DNA from: Prevotella sp. S7-1-8
Lineage (GTDB): Bacteria; Bacteroidota; Bacteroidia; Bacteroidales; Bacteroidaceae
Direction: 5' to 3'
Assembly (NCBI RefSeq): GCF_000758925.1
Contig: NZ_JRNC01000034.1
Span: 20,369 to 84,368 of the forward strand
Length of the DNA stretch: 64,000 nucleotides
The translations under genes and the position numbers were made by a program. The notes under the pieces are model-generated. The model was not told the origin of the DNA. It made no database searches and worked only from the letters and a program-made list of their open reading frames with translations. Shown here piece by piece: positions 26,300 through 35,685 of the stretch (positions are counted from its first letter, which is position 1; each line of letters opens with the position of its first letter).

Positions 26300-27181
26300 A
26301 TGGAAACAGAGCTATATAAAACGCGTGGCTTGGCCAAATGTGTCAAAGCCGCGTACGAACTTTTCTGTGGCAACCTGAAAACCATCATTCGCCTCACGTG
26401 GATGCCGGCCCTGCTGCTGGGCGTCTGCGCAGCGGCAGGCCAACTGCTCGCGTCAAGCGAAGTGTTTGCGAACATGGTTGGAGGACATACCCCAAAATTA
26501 TTGACAATCGCGCCTATCGGCATAATCTTGGCCATAGCCATCTTGACAGGCGTCACATGGCTGGGGGCGAGAATGGCAACGCTACTAAACGACGCGACAT
26601 TCAAGACAAACCTTGCTCGCATGGCAAAACTCGTGGGCCTGATAACAGTAATAGCTATAGCCCTCGCCATAACGCTATTGGCCATTGGCTCCATGCCTCT
26701 CATTGCGCCCGACACCATCGTGACGCCACAAAAAGTCTGGTTAGCGATGGCACTACCTACGCTCGTGGCGATGGTGGCATGCGTCGTCTTGCTTCCCATC
26801 GCTTACACCATGATGAAGTATTGCATAGAGACGGAAACAAAATTAGGAGCTATTTTTGGCAAGCCTTATCGCCAAGGATGGCGATATTGGGCGTTTTTGT
26901 TCACACTATCGCTATTAGTGTCTATCATTATGGGCATCATCGCCGCGGTCATAAAAATGCCAATAGTCATCACGGTGATGGCAGACGCCATTAGCTTGCA
27001 AGGACAGGCGATGGGCGATGAGAGTGGGCTACCCACCTATTTCAGCGCGATAGTTGTCTTGGCCAACATCATTGGCGCGTTCGTGTGGTGCTACGTCGCG
27101 ACATGGGGGCTATTGGTCTTTTACTACGCCTATGGCTCCATCGAGGCTAAATTAAAACTAAAAGATAGTTCCGAAAATTAA
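26300..27181 (+). CDS. Polytopic inner-membrane protein of unknown function
   Basis: 293 residues with about six membrane helices (roughly 33-52, 70-90, 112-132, 150-175, 193-218, 248-275). The N-terminal TRGLAKCVKAAYELFCGNLKTIIRLTW resembles an amphipathic re-entrant helix ahead of the first span, as in the GlpM/YciC-like membrane families, but I recognise no named family. It is three bases behind trmH and surely co-transcribed with it. No catalytic motif seen. Confidence 0.8.
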   Translation: METELYKTRGLAKCVKAAYELFCGNLKTIIRLTWMPALLLGVCAAAGQLLASSEVFANMVGGHTPKLLTIAPIGIILAIAILTGVTWLGARMATLLNDATFKTNLARMAKLVGLITVIAIALAITLLAIGSMPLIAPDTIVTPQKVWLAMALPTLVAMVACVVLLPIAYTMMKYCIETETKLGAIFGKPYRQGWRYWAFLFTLSLLVSIIMGIIAAVIKMPIVITVMADAISLQGQAMGDESGLPTYFSAIVVLANIIGAFVWCYVATWGLLVFYYAYGSIEAKLKLKDSSEN

Positions 27182-27361
27182 CGACGCACACAAAAGCAAG
27201 CGAAGCTAAAATAGCATATCGCCGTCTTTTGCTCTCTTTTAGGCTCAAGGCTTGAGCTCGCTCAAGCGGCAGGCATGTCGCGCTTGCTCCCCAACATTAC
27301 AAACCAACCGAAAATGCAAGCGTGGCATAAAGCGCGCCCACCAAGCGACGCAATGGCTTGT

Positions 27362-27765
27362 GTCAATAAAAAATCATAAAAACAGCCCCCTTTCAACAGT
27401 GCCTTTTAGAACCGTTTTTATTGTTCCGGCACTCCTCTCCCACCAATCATGGCGCGTGTTCCATGCACCGCGCAATGCCTTTGATGTTTATTCTCACGCC
27501 ATACAGGCCTTTACCGCCACGCGTTTAAGTGCTCTTCGCCACGTGTTTAAGGCCCAACGGCATGGCCATTAAGCGTCAAACACAACACACGACGCCAACA
27601 ATCAAGACAAAACCAAGACATGCAAACGCATACAATCCTGATTGACAACGAAATGGCGAAAACATGAATTTTGGCCGTTTTTATCAACAATGGGCTTCTA
27701 TTTTTTAAATACGCTCTGTATTTTAAAGATTGAGTCATTTTTTTTCACAAAAGAAATTGTTACAT
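27362..27765 (+). repeat. Intergenic repeat element, copy B
   Basis: Block 1 starts at 27362 (gt, AATAAAAAATCA) and, with five preceding bases, matches copy D in 25 of 28 positions. Block 2 is at 27506 (GGCCTTTACCG, +144, the same offset as copy A); block 3 at 27567 (CATTAAGC, +61); block 5 near 27731 (+164, TGAGTCA instead of TTGTCA); TTGTTACAT at 27757, shared with copy A. It lies upstream of tRNA-Cys and points towards it. Confidence 0.65.
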
Positions 27766-27976
27766 ACCCCAAAATCATGCCATCTTCAACATGGCACGCC
27801 ACGACGCGCTTTTATTGCCATTTTACCGCGTATTGGCAGGGCGCGGCAAATGTACACGCCACCTCTTCAAACCAACAGACAGGCAGAGGACGCCAAGATG
27901 ATGGTGGCGGCGGCTAACGCTGGATGCCTGTTTATAATGCCAGGCAAGCGATGAGTGGAAAAAACAATGGTTAAAA

Positions 27977-28008
27977 TTTGGGACTTTCAAAATTAATCAT
28001 TAATTTTG
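27977..28008 (+). promoter_or_regulatory. tRNA-Cys promoter, perfect consensus
   Basis: TTTG at 27977-27980, 20 bases, TAATTTTG at 28001-28008. The upstream bases (AAAAAACAATGG, TTAAAATTTG) closely resemble those before the tRNA-Val promoter at 44538, suggesting a shared UP-like element. Confidence 0.8.
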
Positions 28009-28031
28009 CACTTGCTTTAACACAAAGTCTT

Positions 28032-28105
28032 GGTGCCTTGTCCGAACGGTCAGGTAACGGTCTGCAAAACCGTTCAAGGCGGTTCGACTCCGCCAGGCAC
28101 CTCCA
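28032..28105 (+). tRNA. tRNA-Cys (GCA), CCA encoded
   Basis: A full cloverleaf can be folded: acceptor GGTGCCT with AGGCACC, anticodon arm CGGTC-TGCAAAA-CCG with GCA, T arm GGCGG-TTCGACT-CCGCC, discriminator T73 as expected for tRNA-Cys, and a CCA end encoded at 28103-28105. It is transcribed alone from its own promoter and is followed directly by a terminator. Confidence 0.96.
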
Positions 28106-28138
28106 ACGGAAATCCAACTATTGGATTTCCGTTTTTTT
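28105..28138 (+). terminator. Intrinsic terminator after tRNA-Cys
   Basis: CGGAAATCCAA (28107-28117) pairs with TTGGATTTCCG (28121-28131); three-base loop, then seven T residues. The stem begins right at the CCA end. Confidence 0.9.
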
Positions 28139-28233
28139 ATCAACGCCACCCTATAAAAAGAAAACGCAAGAACGCCATAAAAATGACATTCTTGCGATTA
28201 ATAATTTTATTTGGATTAAATCTGACAATAGCT

Positions 28234-29868
28234 TTACAGCTCTATGCGCTTACTGGCTTGTTGGTACAATTTCTTGCGGAATGGCTGTGGAAATCCCGGA
28301 CGTTCCACGCGTGCGCCAGTACCCTCCGGGGTGCGCTTGAATTGTCCATTCACCTCTGGCTTGACAGCCATGTCATTGTATTTGACAATGAGATAGTAAG
28401 CCAAACGCTGCCAACGGCTCAACATTTGAGCGGCCTTGGCGTTGCTATAGTCGTTGAGGTATTTGATAGCGGCATGGGGATTGTCCTTATACAGCGCCAC
28501 AGCCTTGTCCTCAACAGATTTTTGAGCGGCAAAATAACTTTGCTCAAGCGAGTCGCGCACGGCCTTCAAACTGGGGAACATGAGCGAATAGCGTGGATAA
28601 ACCATGTTGCTCACCCAGTTGCAAACCCAAAAAGCATTGTCCATAGAGAATGTGACAGCGCCGGCGCCCGGCGTGTTGTAACACTTGGGTTGCACGGTGT
28701 TACCACAATAAACAGGAGTGTAAGCCACCATGTTGCCATCATCGTTGCCAAACCAAAGCACACCACCTATCTCGCGAGGAAGCCAGCCGCGCATCTGGGA
28801 CACATAGCTAAAGGCTGTTTGTTGCGTGCTGGTAGGACGCTCGTTGAAGCATTTTTTCCCGTCAACCTCATAGAACAGGGGAGTTGGCCGATATGGCATT
28901 TGCCAAATACCGCCACCTATATCAGCACTGTCAAGCGCCATTGGCGTGCCCTCGTAGTGGTCGCGCATGGCCGTCTCAAGATCTTGCACGCTGAGTTTGT
29001 GGTCGGGGACTATCCACAATGGCATGTCCTCGGCATTCTCGTCCCTGCCTAAAGCCCACGGCAAATAACGGTCCATCCCCTTGACAAAACGATTGAAAAA
29101 AGACCACACACGAGCGTCGCAAATGCGCCTTCCGGAGAAGTCGGGCTTGGCATATGCCATTTTCCAGCTGAAATCGGCATCCTTGCCCTTGTACCACCCT
29201 TTTTTGCGAGCAAAGCTAACCACATCCTTGGAATACATCACGTTGGCCTTGTCTTTCATGTCAAACTTGCCTATACGGCTCTGGTTGGCATGTCCGCAGA
29301 TGGCATTGTCGGGTACGCGGAGCGCCACCCAAACCACACTCTTGGAGTTTGGGCCCTTGCCCATCATCTCCATAATCCACGCTTCGTTGGGATCGCATAT
29401 AGTGAAGGTCTCACCACTGGAATAATAACCATAAGTCTCGGCCAACGTGGTCATCACCTTGATGGCCTCTCTCGCAGTCTTTGAGCGTTGCAAAGCAAGG
29501 TAGATGAGAGAACCGTAATCGATAAGACCGGAAGGATCTACCATCTCCTTGCGGCCTCCATAGGTGGTCTCGCCAATGGTAACCTGATACTCATTGATGT
29601 TGCCTATGACATTATAAGTTTCTGAAGCCTCTGGAATTTCGCCAAGATACTTATGTGTATCCCAATCCACGATTTTCCGCATCTCACCCTTGGCGTGCTT
29701 GCCAGCGGGGAAATGACACAAGCCTATGAACATGCCATAGTCGTCAGCGTTATAAGTACACATCACCGAGCCGTCGGCAGAGGCTTTCTTGCCAACGATA
29801 AAATTGGTGCAGGCCGATGCGTAAGAGACAACGGCGAGCGCAGCTACTGTTAATAAATATTTTTTCAT
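28234..29868 (-). CDS. C69-family dipeptidase
   Basis: N-terminal-nucleophile dipeptidase of the PepD/U34 family. A signal peptide (MKKYLLTVAALAVVSYASA) is followed immediately by Cys20 in ACTNFIVGKKASADG; in this family that Cys is the nucleophile exposed by cleavage, so signal removal and activation coincide. YNADDYG, GETFTICDPNEAWIMEMMG and ARVWSFFNRF are family landmarks. 544 residues, periplasmic or surface. A -7 box, TAATTTTG, lies on the minus strand at 29909-29902. It probably supplies amino acids to this peptide-using organism; the preferred dipeptide is not predictable. Confidence 0.92.
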   Translation of the reverse strand: MKKYLLTVAALAVVSYASACTNFIVGKKASADGSVMCTYNADDYGMFIGLCHFPAGKHAKGEMRKIVDWDTHKYLGEIPEASETYNVIGNINEYQVTIGETTYGGRKEMVDPSGLIDYGSLIYLALQRSKTAREAIKVMTTLAETYGYYSSGETFTICDPNEAWIMEMMGKGPNSKSVVWVALRVPDNAICGHANQSRIGKFDMKDKANVMYSKDVVSFARKKGWYKGKDADFSWKMAYAKPDFSGRRICDARVWSFFNRFVKGMDRYLPWALGRDENAEDMPLWIVPDHKLSVQDLETAMRDHYEGTPMALDSADIGGGIWQMPYRPTPLFYEVDGKKCFNERPTSTQQTAFSYVSQMRGWLPREIGGVLWFGNDDGNMVAYTPVYCGNTVQPKCYNTPGAGAVTFSMDNAFWVCNWVSNMVYPRYSLMFPSLKAVRDSLEQSYFAAQKSVEDKAVALYKDNPHAAIKYLNDYSNAKAAQMLSRWQRLAYYLIVKYNDMAVKPEVNGQFKRTPEGTGARVERPGFPQPFRKKLYQQASKRIEL

Positions 29869-29901
29869 AGCGTGTTGAAGGTTTAAAAAATATTAGTTGT
29901 A

Positions 29902-29909
29902 CAAAATTA
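29902..29909 (-). promoter_or_regulatory. -7 box of the dipeptidase gene
   Basis: TAATTTTG on the minus strand, 33 bases before the ATG. No TTTG at the right distance. Confidence 0.4.
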
Positions 29910-29915
29910 TATTTG

Positions 29916-30830
29916 TTATCGAAAATCTCGCTCGGCAAGGGAGGCCGGACGTTTAGTGCGTCGCGCGGAACGCGTACTTTGCGAGTCGCGGCTCAAACTG
30001 TCGTATGGCGAAGGCGGCGCAAGCCCATCCCCCTTGGCTTTACGCTTGTCAACTCTGCATTTGAACAAGTGTATATGGCTCACGCTCATGAGTTGCATAG
30101 TGGACATGGACGCGCCCGCCTGGCAGTTTTTATTGAGAAGGAAAAAACCGACAATCCGCTTGATACCCAACGTGTCGTCGTCCGCGATGGAGAGCGATTG
30201 CGTCGAGGATGAGGAAAGGTGGAGCACATTGGATGCGACACTGTCGTTTTTATACACCACCGCCATGTTCAAGATACCGTCCCTTACGCCATCTTGAAAG
30301 ATAAAGTCCGTGTTGCAAGCAAGCACAAAAGAGTCTCCTTTGCGAAACGTTGAGTCTGGGGTATAAGTAAACGTATAAATATTATAAGGAGAGAAAGGTA
30401 TCAATGCGAGAGAAGTCTCACCCTGCCAAATATCCACGGTGTCTCCAGAGGCGCTTGCTCTCCCAAGCCCAGCCAAAGCACCTTCAGATGACCCTAGCTC
30501 TCGAGCCTTGTCCTCCATACGTTCCGCCAAACGTTTATATATGTCTTGAAGCCTACTCGTATGGCGCATGTAATAAACCATCGAAGAGTCGAAATCGGCT
30601 TCGCTGATACCATATTTCTTCAATACGGCAGCACGATAAGCCACAAGATTAAAGTCGTAATTATTATCGTCTTGACGTGCCATGGCTTCTGCCAAATGAA
30701 AATCGTAGAGCAAATTTTCCATCTCTTTTTCCGAAAGATACTTTGAAGGCACAGACGGTTTGCACCCCAAAAACAGCCCCATCGCGAATAGAGCTATGGC
30801 CAAGACGAATGTCGCTCCACGCTGTTTCAT
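29916..30830 (-). CDS. DUF4296 lipoprotein
   Basis: Bacteroidales lipoprotein of unknown function. Lipobox FLGC with Cys23, then the DUF4296 core (residues ~30-120: LSEKEMENLLYDFHLAEAMAR, FDSSMVYYMRHTSRLQDIYKRLAERM), an all-helical domain. The C-terminal part is strand-rich and ends in a low-complexity basic tail (SARRTKRPASL). It begins two bases after the lspA stop, and this lspA-DUF4296 pairing is common in the group, so a link to lipoprotein processing is often supposed but not shown. Confidence 0.88.
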   Translation of the reverse strand: MKQRGATFVLAIALFAMGLFLGCKPSVPSKYLSEKEMENLLYDFHLAEAMARQDDNNYDFNLVAYRAAVLKKYGISEADFDSSMVYYMRHTSRLQDIYKRLAERMEDKARELGSSEGALAGLGRASASGDTVDIWQGETSLALIPFSPYNIYTFTYTPDSTFRKGDSFVLACNTDFIFQDGVRDGILNMAVVYKNDSVASNVLHLSSSSTQSLSIADDDTLGIKRIVGFFLLNKNCQAGASMSTMQLMSVSHIHLFKCRVDKRKAKGDGLAPPSPYDSLSRDSQSTRSARRTKRPASLAERDFR

Positions 30831-30832
30831 AT

Positions 30833-31504
30833 TTATTCTTCTGAGTCTATGGTTTGATTGGCCGCGCTTTGTTCCGTATCAGGATTGGCCTTGGTGTCAA
30901 AGTCCTTTCGGCAAAACAGCAGCAAGCAAATGACTCCCACCGTAATGCAGGCGTCGGCAAAATTGAATACCGGCGAGAAAAACACGAAATCATTGCCTCC
31001 AAAGAAAGGAACCCAGTTTGGCCAAGTGGTTTGAATGATCGGAAAATAAAACATATCGACAACCTTTCCCATCAGGAAAGATGAATATCCTGAGCCGAAA
31101 GGCACAAAATAAGAGATATAATAGGGAGACGACGCCGAAAAGACAAGCCCGTAAAACATGGAGTCGAAGATATTGCCAGCGGCCCCTGCCACGATCATAG
31201 AAAGAAAAATAATATAGCGCGTCCTGGCTTGCCGTCTCACCATGCGCCATATATACCACCCTATTGCACTTATGGCGATGACGCGAAGAAGGCTCAAAGC
31301 GAGCTTGTTGATAAACGTCATGCCGTACGCCATGCCGTTGTTTTCAATGAAATAAATGTAAAACCAATCGGCCACATGAATGGACTCGCCCAATGACATG
31401 CTGGTCTTGACCTCTATTTTAATGAGTTGGTCTATGACAAGGATCGCTATTATCAGTATCCAAGCCATTCGGCCATCAGTCATAAAAGTCTTTTTTTTCT
31501 TCAT
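30833..31504 (-). CDS. lspA: Lipoprotein signal peptidase (signal peptidase II)
   Basis: Aspartyl protease of the inner membrane that cleaves diacylglyceryl-prolipoproteins. The ATG at 31504 gives MKKKKTFMTDGRMAWILIIAILVIDQLIK, the usual start with the DQ pair of helix 1; longer frames upstream run into the neighbouring gene. Catalytic aspartates are in AGAAGNIFDSMFYG and FNFADACITVG. About 223 residues, longer than the E. coli enzyme because of a loop between helices 3 and 4 and a hydrophilic tail rich in acidic residues, both usual in Bacteroidetes. It follows the TraR-like gene by four bases. Confidence 0.94.
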   Translation of the reverse strand: MKKKKTFMTDGRMAWILIIAILVIDQLIKIEVKTSMSLGESIHVADWFYIYFIENNGMAYGMTFINKLALSLLRVIAISAIGWYIWRMVRRQARTRYIIFLSMIVAGAAGNIFDSMFYGLVFSASSPYYISYFVPFGSGYSSFLMGKVVDMFYFPIIQTTWPNWVPFFGGNDFVFFSPVFNFADACITVGVICLLLFCRKDFDTKANPDTEQSAANQTIDSEE

Positions 31505-31508
31505 GGTC

Positions 31509-31889
31509 TTATTTGTTTCTTGCGTTCTTGGAAGCCACGCTGAGCGTTGCGTGAGGCACCACACGCAATCGTTCTTTTGGTATTAACTCACCCGTAACGC
31601 GGTCTATTCCGTAGGTCTTGTTCTGAATTCTAACAAGCGCGGCCTCCAATCCTTGTATAAACTTTTGTTGACGCTGGGCCGTTTGAATAAGATTTTCACG
31701 CTCAATGACCTGCGTTCCCTCCTCTATAATCTTATAGGTTGGAGCCGTGTCATCGTCATTATTACTGTCAGCATTCATCAACTGGCGCATGGCGTCGTTG
31801 TAAATGCTTCTCGCTATCTTAAGCTTATCATTGATAATTCCACGAAACTCTTCAAGATCTTCGTCAGAATAACGTGCTTTTATTTCCAT
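31509..31889 (-). CDS. TraR/DksA-family protein lacking all zinc cysteines
   Basis: DksA-like regulator that, by family, would insert a coiled coil into the RNA-polymerase secondary channel. From ATG 31889 it has 126 residues: coiled coil at about 5-85 (DLEEFRGIINDKLKIARSIYNDAMRQL ... TQVIERENLIQTAQRQQKFIQGLEAAL) and the finger region YGIDRVTGELIPKERLRVVPHAT. The whole protein contains no cysteine, so the C4 zinc site is gone although the surrounding fold motif is kept. It sits in the minus-strand run after ileS (67 bp) and before lspA (4 bp), the standard Bacteroidales order. Confidence 0.88.
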   Translation of the reverse strand: MEIKARYSDEDLEEFRGIINDKLKIARSIYNDAMRQLMNADSNNDDDTAPTYKIIEEGTQVIERENLIQTAQRQQKFIQGLEAALVRIQNKTYGIDRVTGELIPKERLRVVPHATLSVASKNARNK

Positions 31890-31956
31890 TAAAAAAAATA
31901 AAATTATATGTTTTGCCAGCACGGTCGTAACATGGACCATACTGGCAAACACAATG

Positions 31957-34900
31957 TTATAGTTGTATTCTCTTGATTGTTATATTCAATTTGAAGCTGT
32001 CAAAATCAACCTCATCCCCATCATTGTCAGCGATTGAGATTTCGTTGGCCAACACCTGGGATTTGATATAATCGGCGTGAGCGTGGATGGCAGCGTCAGT
32101 TTCGGTGTTCGGGGCGACGACGACACTGATGCGGTCGGTGATTTCCAAGCCCGCTTCCTTTCGCATGTTCTGTATGCGGTTGATGAGCTCGCGAGCCATT
32201 CCTTCTTGCCGGAGAGCCTCGGTAAGCTCCACTTCGAGCGCCACGGTAAGATTTCCCTCATTGCTTACCAACCATCCGGGAACGTCCTCGGATATGATTT
32301 CGACATCCGCGACATCTACGGTTATCGCCTTTCCGTCCAACTCAAAACTGTAACGTCCTTGTCTCTCGAACCGGGATATCTCATCTTGTGTCAGCAAGCC
32401 CATCTTTGCGGCTACACCTTTCATGTCTTTGCCAAACTTCTTTCCCATCACTCGGAAATTGCATTTCACCCTCTTGACCAAAATACCTTGACCCTCAGCA
32501 AACTTCAACTCTTTCACGTTCACTTCATGGATGATCAACTCTTTCACCGCCTCGATATGTTCACGCTGTTCTTTGTCCACGGCGGGAATTAATATTTGCT
32601 GCAGCGGCTGGCGCACTTTGACATTGACTTTACGACGCAAAGCCAATACCATTGAGGTGATTTTTTGGGCCAAATCCATACGTTTCTCTAAGTCGAGGTC
32701 TATGAAACCCTCATTCACTTCCGGGAAATTATCAATATGCACGGATGCCTTCCCGCCGCCTAAATCATGGTAAAGCTGATCCGCATAAAACGGAGCGAAC
32801 GGCGCCAGCAATTTGGACACGGTCAGCAAACAGGTGTAAAGCGTGTCGTAAGCCGCGAGCTTGTCCGCGCTCATCTCCTTGCCCCAAAAGCGTTTACGAT
32901 TTAATCTCACATACCAATTGCTCAAATCGTTGTTCACGAAGTTGTCTATCAATCGTCCCGCGCGGGTAGGATCATAGTTGTCAAGCTCAAGTTCCACGTT
33001 CTTGACCAACGTGTTCAGGCACGAAAGAATCCACAAGTCTATCTCCTTCAAGCCCTCTCTGCGCTCCGTGAGCACACGCGAGCCACTGTCCACGCCATAG
33101 TGGTCAACGTTGGCATAGAGCGCGAAAAAACTGTAGGTATTATACAACGTACCAAAGAATTTGCGTCTTACCTCATCAACTCCGTTAGCGTCGAACTTTA
33201 GGTTATCCCACGGCTCGCTGTTGGTCATCATGTAAAAACGTACAGCATCGGCGCCATACTTGTCTATCATCTCAAACGGATTGGTCACGTTGCCCACGTG
33301 CTTACTCATTTTGTTGCCCTTGGAGTCAAGCACAAGCCCCGTTGAAATCACATTCTTAAAAGCCACCGTGTCGAACACCATCGTGGCAATGGCATGCAGC
33401 GTGAAGAACCATCCACGCGTCTGGTCAACACCCTCATTGATAAAATCAGCAGGGAAGAACGCCGGAGGAATGGGTATTCCCTCATAGGCACTGTGCACAA
33501 GCAAGCGTCGATAAGCATCCTCGCTCATGCCAACTCTCTTCAACCCCTCCGCATTGATGGCTCCCTCGAACGGATAATGTTGCTGGGCGTAAGGCATAGA
33601 CCCACTGTCAAACCACACGTCTATCAAGTCAGTTTCACGTCTCATGGGCTTACCTTCATCGGTAACCAAAACTATATAGTCAATGTAAGGGCGATGGAGG
33701 TCAATCTTGTCATAGTTCTCTTGAGAGTAATCACCGGGTACAAATCCTCTCTCTTTGAGGGGATTGCTTTTCATCACGCCAACAGCGACAGATTTTTCTA
33801 TCTCATTATATAGTTCTTCTACAGAGCCTATACACTTCTCATTGCGGTTCTCGTCACGCCATATAGGCAATGGTGTGCCCCAAAAGCGCGAGCGAGACAA
33901 GTTCCAGTCGTTCAAATTTTCCAGCCAATTGCCAAAGCGTCCGGTGCCCGTTGATTCCGGTTGCCATCGTATGGTCTTGTTCAGTTCAACCATACGGTCC
34001 TTTTTAGCCGTGTCTCTTATAAACCAACTGTCAAGTGGGTAATAAAGTATCGGTTTGTCCGTACGCCAACAGTGAGGGTAATTATGAACGTGCTTCTCTA
34101 TTTTGAAGGCCGTCCCCTCCTGCTTCATCTCCATGCAAATAACGATGTTCAGGTCCTCCGCTTTCTCGGACGCCTTCGCGTCCCAAACGCCGTCCTTGTT
34201 AAATTTAGGGTCGTAGGCGTTCTTCACATAGTCTCCGGCATGTCTATTATATGCGTCAACATCCACACATTGCTTTACAAAATTTTGGTCAAGCTCGTCA
34301 AGTTTATAATATTTTCCTTGCAAGTCAACCATAGGACGGGTTGCGCCTTTCCGAGAAACCAAGCACAATCCTGGTATCCCTGCGTCTTTGGCAACCTTGG
34401 CATCGTCAGCGCCAAAAGTTGGAGCGATATGCACAATACCAGTTCCATCCTCTGTCGTCACATAGTCGCCAAGTATTACGCGGAACGCCTTGTCACTCAT
34501 TTCGACAAATTTATCACGGCCCTCTTGGCTTGCAAACAGTTTCTCTGGATGTTTTGATGAGTAGTCTTTCACAAACTGTGGCGCAAAATTATCAACTTTC
34601 TCACACGGTTTAACCCACGGCATGAGTTGCTCATATTGCATCCCCTCGAGCTCCGTGCCTTTCAATCGATCGATAATTTTCCACGGACAAAGTTTCTTAT
34701 CCTTGTCAAAGGGCGGCAGCTTCCCTTCCTTGCACTCTTGCTTAGCATCCAAATAGCCAGCGATTCTGGTTTCCGCCATAACTACCGTTACAGGTGCGCC
34801 ATCATACGGATTGTAAGTTTGCACGACCACATAATCAATTTTTGGGCCTACGCAGAGAGCTGTGTTCGATGGCAATGTCCATGGTGTGGTAGTCCATGCT

Positions 34901-35610
34901 ATAAAATAAGGTTTACCATGTTCGCACCATTCGTTTTTTGGATTTTTTATCAAGAATTGTGCTGTTACCGTCGTGTCTTTCACGTCTCGGTAGCATCCCG
35001 GCTGATTCAGTTCATGGCTTGACAAACCTGTGCCTGCCGCGGGAGAATAGGGCTGTATCGTATATCCTTTGTATAGCAGGCCTTTGTTATACAGCTGCTT
35101 CAGCAGCCACCAAAGGGTCTCTATATATTTGTTATCATAGGTTATATAAGGATTGTCCAGATCGACGAAATATCCCATTTTCTCCGTAAGTTCTCGCCAC
35201 TCGGCGGTAAACTTCATCACGTTCTTGCGGCAGCGTTGGTTATAATCCTCCACCGAGATATATTTGTCGGACGATTTGTTGTCGATATCCTTTTTTGTAA
35301 TTCCAAGTTCTTTCTCGACACCCAGTTCCACAGGCAATCCGTGAGTATCCCACCCCGCCTTGCGTTTCACCTCAAAGCCACGCATGGTCTTGTAGCGGTT
35401 AAAAGTATCCTTGATGGCGCGCGCCAACACGTGGTGAATGCCTGGATGTCCGTTTGCGGAAGGAGGTCCTTCGAAGAAAATAAACGGGGTACATCCTTTT
35501 CGCTCGTCAATGCTTCTGTGAAAAATATTGTTTCGTTCCCACTCTTGGAGCGTCACCTCATTTGTCTTATTCAAGTCCAAACCTGCATATTCGGCAAACT
35601 TCTTAGTCAT
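31957..35610 (-). CDS. ileS: Isoleucyl-tRNA synthetase
   Basis: Class I synthetase charging tRNA-Ile. The signature HIGH appears as HPGIHH at residues 55-60 and KMSKS as KMSKH near 768; between them lies the large CP1 editing domain. At 1217 residues, with a eukaryote-like C-terminal part (LRQEGMARELINRIQNMRKEAGLEITDRI) and no CxxC zinc finger at the end, it looks like the IleRS2 type, which in other bacteria tolerates mupirocin; that property is inferred from type only. The promoter is a perfect TTTG-N20-TATCTTTG on the minus strand at 35677-35646. First gene of the run ileS, TraR-like, lspA, DUF4296. Confidence 0.97.
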   Translation of the reverse strand: MTKKFAEYAGLDLNKTNEVTLQEWERNNIFHRSIDERKGCTPFIFFEGPPSANGHPGIHHVLARAIKDTFNRYKTMRGFEVKRKAGWDTHGLPVELGVEKELGITKKDIDNKSSDKYISVEDYNQRCRKNVMKFTAEWRELTEKMGYFVDLDNPYITYDNKYIETLWWLLKQLYNKGLLYKGYTIQPYSPAAGTGLSSHELNQPGCYRDVKDTTVTAQFLIKNPKNEWCEHGKPYFIAWTTTPWTLPSNTALCVGPKIDYVVVQTYNPYDGAPVTVVMAETRIAGYLDAKQECKEGKLPPFDKDKKLCPWKIIDRLKGTELEGMQYEQLMPWVKPCEKVDNFAPQFVKDYSSKHPEKLFASQEGRDKFVEMSDKAFRVILGDYVTTEDGTGIVHIAPTFGADDAKVAKDAGIPGLCLVSRKGATRPMVDLQGKYYKLDELDQNFVKQCVDVDAYNRHAGDYVKNAYDPKFNKDGVWDAKASEKAEDLNIVICMEMKQEGTAFKIEKHVHNYPHCWRTDKPILYYPLDSWFIRDTAKKDRMVELNKTIRWQPESTGTGRFGNWLENLNDWNLSRSRFWGTPLPIWRDENRNEKCIGSVEELYNEIEKSVAVGVMKSNPLKERGFVPGDYSQENYDKIDLHRPYIDYIVLVTDEGKPMRRETDLIDVWFDSGSMPYAQQHYPFEGAINAEGLKRVGMSEDAYRRLLVHSAYEGIPIPPAFFPADFINEGVDQTRGWFFTLHAIATMVFDTVAFKNVISTGLVLDSKGNKMSKHVGNVTNPFEMIDKYGADAVRFYMMTNSEPWDNLKFDANGVDEVRRKFFGTLYNTYSFFALYANVDHYGVDSGSRVLTERREGLKEIDLWILSCLNTLVKNVELELDNYDPTRAGRLIDNFVNNDLSNWYVRLNRKRFWGKEMSADKLAAYDTLYTCLLTVSKLLAPFAPFYADQLYHDLGGGKASVHIDNFPEVNEGFIDLDLEKRMDLAQKITSMVLALRRKVNVKVRQPLQQILIPAVDKEQREHIEAVKELIIHEVNVKELKFAEGQGILVKRVKCNFRVMGKKFGKDMKGVAAKMGLLTQDEISRFERQGRYSFELDGKAITVDVADVEIISEDVPGWLVSNEGNLTVALEVELTEALRQEGMARELINRIQNMRKEAGLEITDRISVVVAPNTETDAAIHAHADYIKSQVLANEISIADNDGDEVDFDSFKLNITIKRIQL

Positions 35611-35645
35611 AATTTATCTTACTTTACCTTATTATAAATTTTTCG

Positions 35646-35677
35646 CAAAGATAGCAAAAAAATATATATTCTACAAA
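35646..35677 (-). promoter_or_regulatory. ileS promoter
   Basis: Minus strand: TTTG (35677-35674), 20 bases, TATCTTTG (35653-35646). It is back to back with the engB box at 35686-35693, so the two promoters share their upstream region. Confidence 0.75.
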
Positions 35678-35685
35678 TTTTTATC

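Larger units (their letters stand above)
27182..28031. other. 850-bp gene-free stretch with repeat copy B and tRNA promoter
   Basis: Short open frames here carry no recognisable domain. Contents: a small hairpin (GCTTGAG 27250-27256 with CTCAAGC 27261-27267), repeat copy B (27362-27765), and the tRNA-Cys promoter (27977-28008). Confidence 0.7.

Noticed and set aside
28030..29052. Long plus-strand open frame of 340 codons
   Set aside because: It runs through tRNA-Cys and its terminator and is antisense to the well-supported dipeptidase gene.
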